Shown here piece by piece: positions 3,043 to 6,187 of a stretch of 6,187 nt of DNA. This stretch comes from an uncultured Methylococcaceae bacterium. Lineage in GTDB: Bacteria > Pseudomonadota > Gammaproteobacteria > Methylococcales > Methylomonadaceae. The stretch is taken from positions 1 to 6,187 of the forward strand of contig CAIMDR010000325.1 in NCBI GenBank assembly GCA_903839795.1, in the 5' to 3' direction. Position 1 is the stretch's first letter, and every line of letters begins with the position of its first letter. The notes below the pieces were generated by a model. It ran no database searches, was not told the DNA's origin, and saw only the letters and a program-made list of their open reading frames with translations. A program made the translations under genes and the position numbers.

Positions 3043-5955
3043 ATGGCTGTCACTGTTAATTTCAATACCCTTCGTCAACGCGCCAGTCAGTTTGCCAAGG
3101 ATTTTGAAGGAGTCACCTCAGAAAAAGAGCGCGATCAAGATTTTATGCGGGGATTTTGCAAAATATTTGGCATTAATCCCAACCGTATTGACTGGCAATA
3201 CAAGGTTAAGGAAATCGACAAGGCCGGCAAAAAATCCACGACAACCTTCATCGATGGCGTCTTGCGCGGCATGATGCTGATGGAGATGAAGTCAGCCGGT
3301 AAAGACCTGGATGACGCTTACCTCCAAGCCAGCCGCTACGCGAGTTTGATGAACGAACAAGACCGGCCGGATTATATTCTGGTCAGTGATTTTGCCAACC
3401 TGCATTTATACAACCGCCTGACCGGTGTGCCACGTATTGAGCTTAAACTGGCCGACTTACCGCAACAAATAGAACCTTTCCTGTTTTTGGCAAACTATGA
3501 AACCATCGCCATTGAACAGCAAGTGCATATCAACAAAGAAGCCGCCGAAACCATGGCCAAGTTGCATGATGCGCTTAAAGCCACCGGTTACAATGGCAAA
3601 GATTTAGAAACCTATCTGGTGCGTTTGTTGTTTTGCCTGTTTGCTGAGGACACCGGCTTGTTTGGTGAAAACGGTGAGTTTCTCGATTATCTGTTCAATC
3701 ATACCCAAGCCGATGGTTCCGATTTACACGGCAGTTTGATGTCTTTGTTTGATACCTTAAACAAGCCGGATGACAGTTATTTACAAGAATACGCTAATTA
3801 TACCGGTGCTAAACGCTTAAAAAATCTGCCCGAACATCGCGCCAAGTTTCCTTACATTAACGGCCAGCTTTTTGCAGGCACTTTGGCCGAATGTTGTTTT
3901 GACGAAGCGGCCAGAAAAACCCTGATTGACTGCGCCAACTTGGATTGGAGTCATATCAGTCCGGCTATTTTTGGTTCCTTGTTTCAAGCCATCATGCACT
4001 TTGAGGATGAAGCCGCAGCCGCCAAAAGTAAAAAACGCCGTGAGTTTGGTGCCCATTACACCAGTGAAGAAAATATTCTTAAAGTGATCAATCCCTTGTT
4101 TATGGATGACTTGCGTAAGGAATTTGCAAAGTGCGGTAAAAACGCCGCCAAGTTAGGCGCTTTTCATAATCGTTTGGCCGCCTTTAATTTTTTTGATCCG
4201 GCTTGTGGTTGCGGAAACTTCCTGGTTATTGCTTACCGTGAATTACGCTTGTTGGAGCTGGAAGTTATCCAAAAGCTGTTTGGTAAAAACCTGACCGCCC
4301 AGCTCGATGTTGATACGCTCATCCGTTGCAATGTGGATCAATTTCACGGTATCGAAATAGACGACAGCGCCGCGCAAATTGCCACGGTCGCCTTATGGCT
4401 AACCGACCATCAAATGAACACCAAGGTGCAAAGTCTCGGACTTTATTACCACCGCATTCCCTTGGTAAAAAAAGCCAATATCGTTTGCGCCAATGCCTTG
4501 CGGATTGATTGGAATGAGGTGATTCCTGCTGAACAGTGCAGTTTTATCATGGGTAATCCGCCGTTTGTGGGTTACAGTTATCAAAGCAAAGATCAAAAAG
4601 CCGATCTTGCCACTGTGTTTAAAGGCATGAAGGGTGCGGGTGTGTTGGATTTGGTGGCGGCTTGGCATATTACCGCTGCGCGTTATATTCAGGCCAATCC
4701 TAAAATCCCCGTTGCCTTTGTGTCCACCAACAGCCTGACCCAAGGCGGACAAGTTGCATTATTATGGACAGAGCTATTGAAGCTCAATATCAAATTGCAT
4801 TTTGCCCACCGCACGTTTCGTTGGAGTAATGAAGGCAAAGGCGTAGCTGCTGTGCATTGTGTCATTATGGGTTTTGCAACCGTAGGAGAGGCTTTAGCCT
4901 CGACAATCGAGGCTAAAGCCTCTCCTACGGTTTGTCGCCTGTTCGATTATGGTGACGACATCACAGGCGAGCCGATTGAAATTCAAGCCAAACAGATTAC
5001 TCCCTATTTGGTCGATGCGCCGACTGTGCTAATTGATAAACGCCGTAAGCCATTAAATCCTGATATGCCTGAAATGACTTATGGTAATAAACCCACCGAT
5101 GGCGGAAATTTGCTGCTATCACAAGAAGAAGCTGATTTCATCCACAAAAACGATCCTATAGCCTTAAAATACCTGCGTCAATTTTTAGGTGCGGATGAGT
5201 TTATTAACAATCTGCCGCGTTACTGTCTGTGGCTTAAAAAAAGCACAGCACAAGATCGTAAATCATCGCCTGAAATTCAACGACGCATGGAAGGTGTGAA
5301 AGCTATGCGCTTAGCCAGTCCAAAACTACCTACGAAACAAATGGCAGAAATACCGTATTTATTTGGTCAAATTCGCCAGAAAGACCAACCATATTTGTTA
5401 ATTCCAAGCACTTCGTCTGAACAACGAAACTTTGTGCCATTAGGTTACTTTCAATCCGATGTTATTTGTAGTAATGCTAATTTCATGCTTCCAAACGCCA
5501 GTCTTTTTCATTTTGGGATACTTAGTTCTACTTTCCATAATGCGTGGCTTCGAGCAGTTTGCGGACGACTTAAGAGTGATTACCGTTATTCCAACACCAT
5601 CGTCTACAACAATTTCCCGTGGCCGCAAACCATCAACCCCACTCAACAAGCGAAAATCGAAACCGCAGCCCAACTTGTTTTAGATGCCCGTACTGCTGAA
5701 GAAAACCGTTGTGCCGAACAAGGCCAAAAATGTTCACTGGCCACGTTATACGCCGCTGGCAATATGCCGACCGATTTATTGAAAGCCCACGCCCAACTCG
5801 ATAAAGCCGTCGATGCCGCCTACGGTTACAAAGGCGGCAAAGACGATGCTTCTCGGGTCGCTTTCTTGTTTGAGCAATACCAAAAACTGGTTTCTTTGCC
5901 ACAAACGCCACTACCAAAACCCACAATAAAACCAAGCAAAGCAACTAACAGGTAA
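3043..5955 (+). CDS. MmeI-like type IIL restriction-modification enzyme (nuclease, adenine methyltransferase and target recognition in one chain)
   Basis: This 970-residue protein is close to the ~920 typical of MmeI. It starts at ATG 3043 behind AAAGGA (3032-3037, five-base gap). The N-terminal nuclease domain (1-150) carries D71, E81 and K83, the exact D-x9-E-x-K spacing of the MmeI-type PD-(D/E)XK site. A helical connector follows (about 155-325). The gamma-class adenine-N6 methyltransferase shows the motif X region GAHYTSEENI (336-345), motif I DPACGCGNFL (385-394, a cysteine where serine is usual), acidic GIEID (436-440) and catalytic NPPF (505-508). The target-recognition domain spans about 631-860, ending at SDYRYSNTIVYNNFPWP, and is followed by a helical C-terminus. 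Known enzymes of this class methylate one strand of an asymmetric site and cut about 20 bases away, using S-adenosylmethionine for both. All key residues are present, so activity is expected. Two oddities: an in-frame palindrome at residues 612-630, and low GC in the target-recognition part. A BREX PglX-type methylase is less likely because of the intact nuclease site. Confidence 0.95.
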   Translation: MAVTVNFNTLRQRASQFAKDFEGVTSEKERDQDFMRGFCKIFGINPNRIDWQYKVKEIDKAGKKSTTTFIDGVLRGMMLMEMKSAGKDLDDAYLQASRYASLMNEQDRPDYILVSDFANLHLYNRLTGVPRIELKLADLPQQIEPFLFLANYETIAIEQQVHINKEAAETMAKLHDALKATGYNGKDLETYLVRLLFCLFAEDTGLFGENGEFLDYLFNHTQADGSDLHGSLMSLFDTLNKPDDSYLQEYANYTGAKRLKNLPEHRAKFPYINGQLFAGTLAECCFDEAARKTLIDCANLDWSHISPAIFGSLFQAIMHFEDEAAAAKSKKRREFGAHYTSEENILKVINPLFMDDLRKEFAKCGKNAAKLGAFHNRLAAFNFFDPACGCGNFLVIAYRELRLLELEVIQKLFGKNLTAQLDVDTLIRCNVDQFHGIEIDDSAAQIATVALWLTDHQMNTKVQSLGLYYHRIPLVKKANIVCANALRIDWNEVIPAEQCSFIMGNPPFVGYSYQSKDQKADLATVFKGMKGAGVLDLVAAWHITAARYIQANPKIPVAFVSTNSLTQGGQVALLWTELLKLNIKLHFAHRTFRWSNEGKGVAAVHCVIMGFATVGEALASTIEAKASPTVCRLFDYGDDITGEPIEIQAKQITPYLVDAPTVLIDKRRKPLNPDMPEMTYGNKPTDGGNLLLSQEEADFIHKNDPIALKYLRQFLGADEFINNLPRYCLWLKKSTAQDRKSSPEIQRRMEGVKAMRLASPKLPTKQMAEIPYLFGQIRQKDQPYLLIPSTSSEQRNFVPLGYFQSDVICSNANFMLPNASLFHFGILSSTFHNAWLRAVCGRLKSDYRYSNTIVYNNFPWPQTINPTQQAKIETAAQLVLDARTAEENRCAEQGQKCSLATLYAAGNMPTDLLKAHAQLDKAVDAAYGYKGGKDDASRVAFLFEQYQKLVSLPQTPLPKPTIKPSKATNR
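4878..4932. repeat. Perfect 26-base inverted repeat inside the restriction enzyme gene (REP-like element in frame)
   Basis: The arms 4878-4903 and 4907-4932 are exact reverse complements around the loop CAA. The core is GTAGGAGAGGCTTTAGCC, of the GTAGGAG-GGCTTTAGCC type that I know as a dispersed REP-like palindrome in gammaproteobacteria. It encodes residues ATVGEALASTIEAKASPTV (612-630) without a stop. The two other forward phases would contain TAG or TAA. It lies after the last methyltransferase strand (HCVIMGF, 605-611) and before RLFDYG (632-637), where family members, as I recall them, have only a short linker. In mRNA it would form a 26-pair hairpin. Confidence 0.92.
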
Positions 5956-5960
5956 CAATT

Positions 5961-6187
5961 ATGTACGCAGAAAAATTAAAGCACTTTGAAAACGTCGAAA
6001 ATTTAGGCGGTAAAGCATGGGAACACGCGGTAGCTATTGATCTGCTTGCTACCGTCAAATTAAAAGATTGCTCAATGCACTGCTTTCATTATCAACAGAT
6101 GTTAGAAATGTTGCTAAAGCATTTGCTGGAAACTAAAAGTATCTACGGCGCTTATCCACATACGCATAAACTTAATAAGTTATTGGA
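5961..6187 (+). CDS. HEPN-domain protein, N-terminal part (runs off the window)
   Basis: The start ATG 5961 lies five bases after the stop of the restriction enzyme gene. Its Shine-Dalgarno, AGGT (5950-5953), overlaps the last codon and stop of that gene, so translation is probably coupled. The 75 visible residues are helical. The segment HCFHYQQMLEMLLKHLLETK (40-59), followed by IYGAYPHTHKLNKLL (61-75), fits the HEPN pattern of an alpha helix rich in YH.QQ..E..LK..L, then a loop with P.THKL..LL. The HEPN catalytic R-x4-6-H motif normally comes in the C-terminal helix, which is beyond the window, so it is not known whether this is an active RNase or an inactive member. HEPN proteins are common as toxins (with MNT antitoxins) and as effectors in defence loci. 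As a co-transcribed partner of a type IIL enzyme it may act in abortive infection or as a regulator; that role is inferred. Confidence 0.7.
   Translation, partial: MYAEKLKHFENVENLGGKAWEHAVAIDLLATVKLKDCSMHCFHYQQMLEMLLKHLLETKSIYGAYPHTHKLNKLL

Noticed and set aside
3817..4056. Minus-strand open frame inside the restriction enzyme gene, and similar ones at 4399-4752 and 5633-5944
   Set aside because: Antisense shadows of a clearly coding gene, with no promoter or ribosome binding site and no family resemblance.
4878..4932. Palindrome as a transcription terminator
   Set aside because: It lies in mid-gene, is not followed by a T-run, and the frame continues through a complete target-recognition domain.
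3043..5955. Reading the large gene as BREX PglX or DISARM DrmMI methylase
   Set aside because: It has an intact D71-x9-E81-x-K83 nuclease site in the MmeI position, and no BREX or DISARM partner genes are visible. Only the right edge is unexplored.

Overview
The window reads as an accessory stretch of a gammaproteobacterial genome. The grounds are moderate GC, canonical AGGAG/AAGGA ribosome binding sites, and several dispersed palindromic repeats (GTAGGAGAGGCTTTAGCC-type, GTTGGGCAAC-type, CCCCTTTGAAA-type) that I associate from memory with gammaproteobacteria, including methanotrophs. The taxonomic call is an inference and is weak.

Left part (1-1240). This is mostly non-coding or decayed. 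There is the edge of an unrecognised minus-strand reading frame at 1-152. A nested RNA hairpin lies at 334-393, and downstream of it a well-positioned Shine-Dalgarno leads into a 25-residue single-membrane-segment peptide (481-558). An unassigned stretch with two small stem-loops follows (559-860). A DUF2442 gene on the minus strand (861-1186) carries one frameshift.

Middle part (1240-2880). A minus-strand DUF4239-type membrane gene (start at 1656) keeps only its first ~72 codons. Its frame then runs into a RAYT-style palindrome fragment and a paired-hairpin, REPIN-like element (1244-1372). Another ~72-base imperfect palindrome (1703-1774) lies between it and a small four-cysteine protein gene (1797-2030, minus). 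A plus-strand two-segment membrane protein (2139-2467) is frameshifted by one base at an A-run; its genuine acidic/basic tail is read in another frame. An acidic 83-residue protein (2608-2859, minus) has a strong ribosome binding site and a recognisable promoter.

Right part (2880-6187). A complete 970-residue MmeI-like (type IIL) restriction-modification enzyme combines nuclease, adenine methyltransferase and target-recognition functions in one chain (3043-5955). Five bases after its stop begins a HEPN-domain protein (5961 to the window edge), so the two very probably form one transcription unit. The most striking feature is a perfect 26-base inverted repeat with a 3-base loop (4878-4932) sitting in frame inside the restriction enzyme gene. 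It falls at the junction between the methyltransferase core and the target-recognition domain: a mobile palindromic repeat apparently domesticated as coding sequence.

How it fits together: the right side is a candidate defence module (single-chain restriction-modification enzyme plus HEPN protein, a family rich in RNases and toxins). The left side is a graveyard of small genes broken by frameshifts and repeat insertions.
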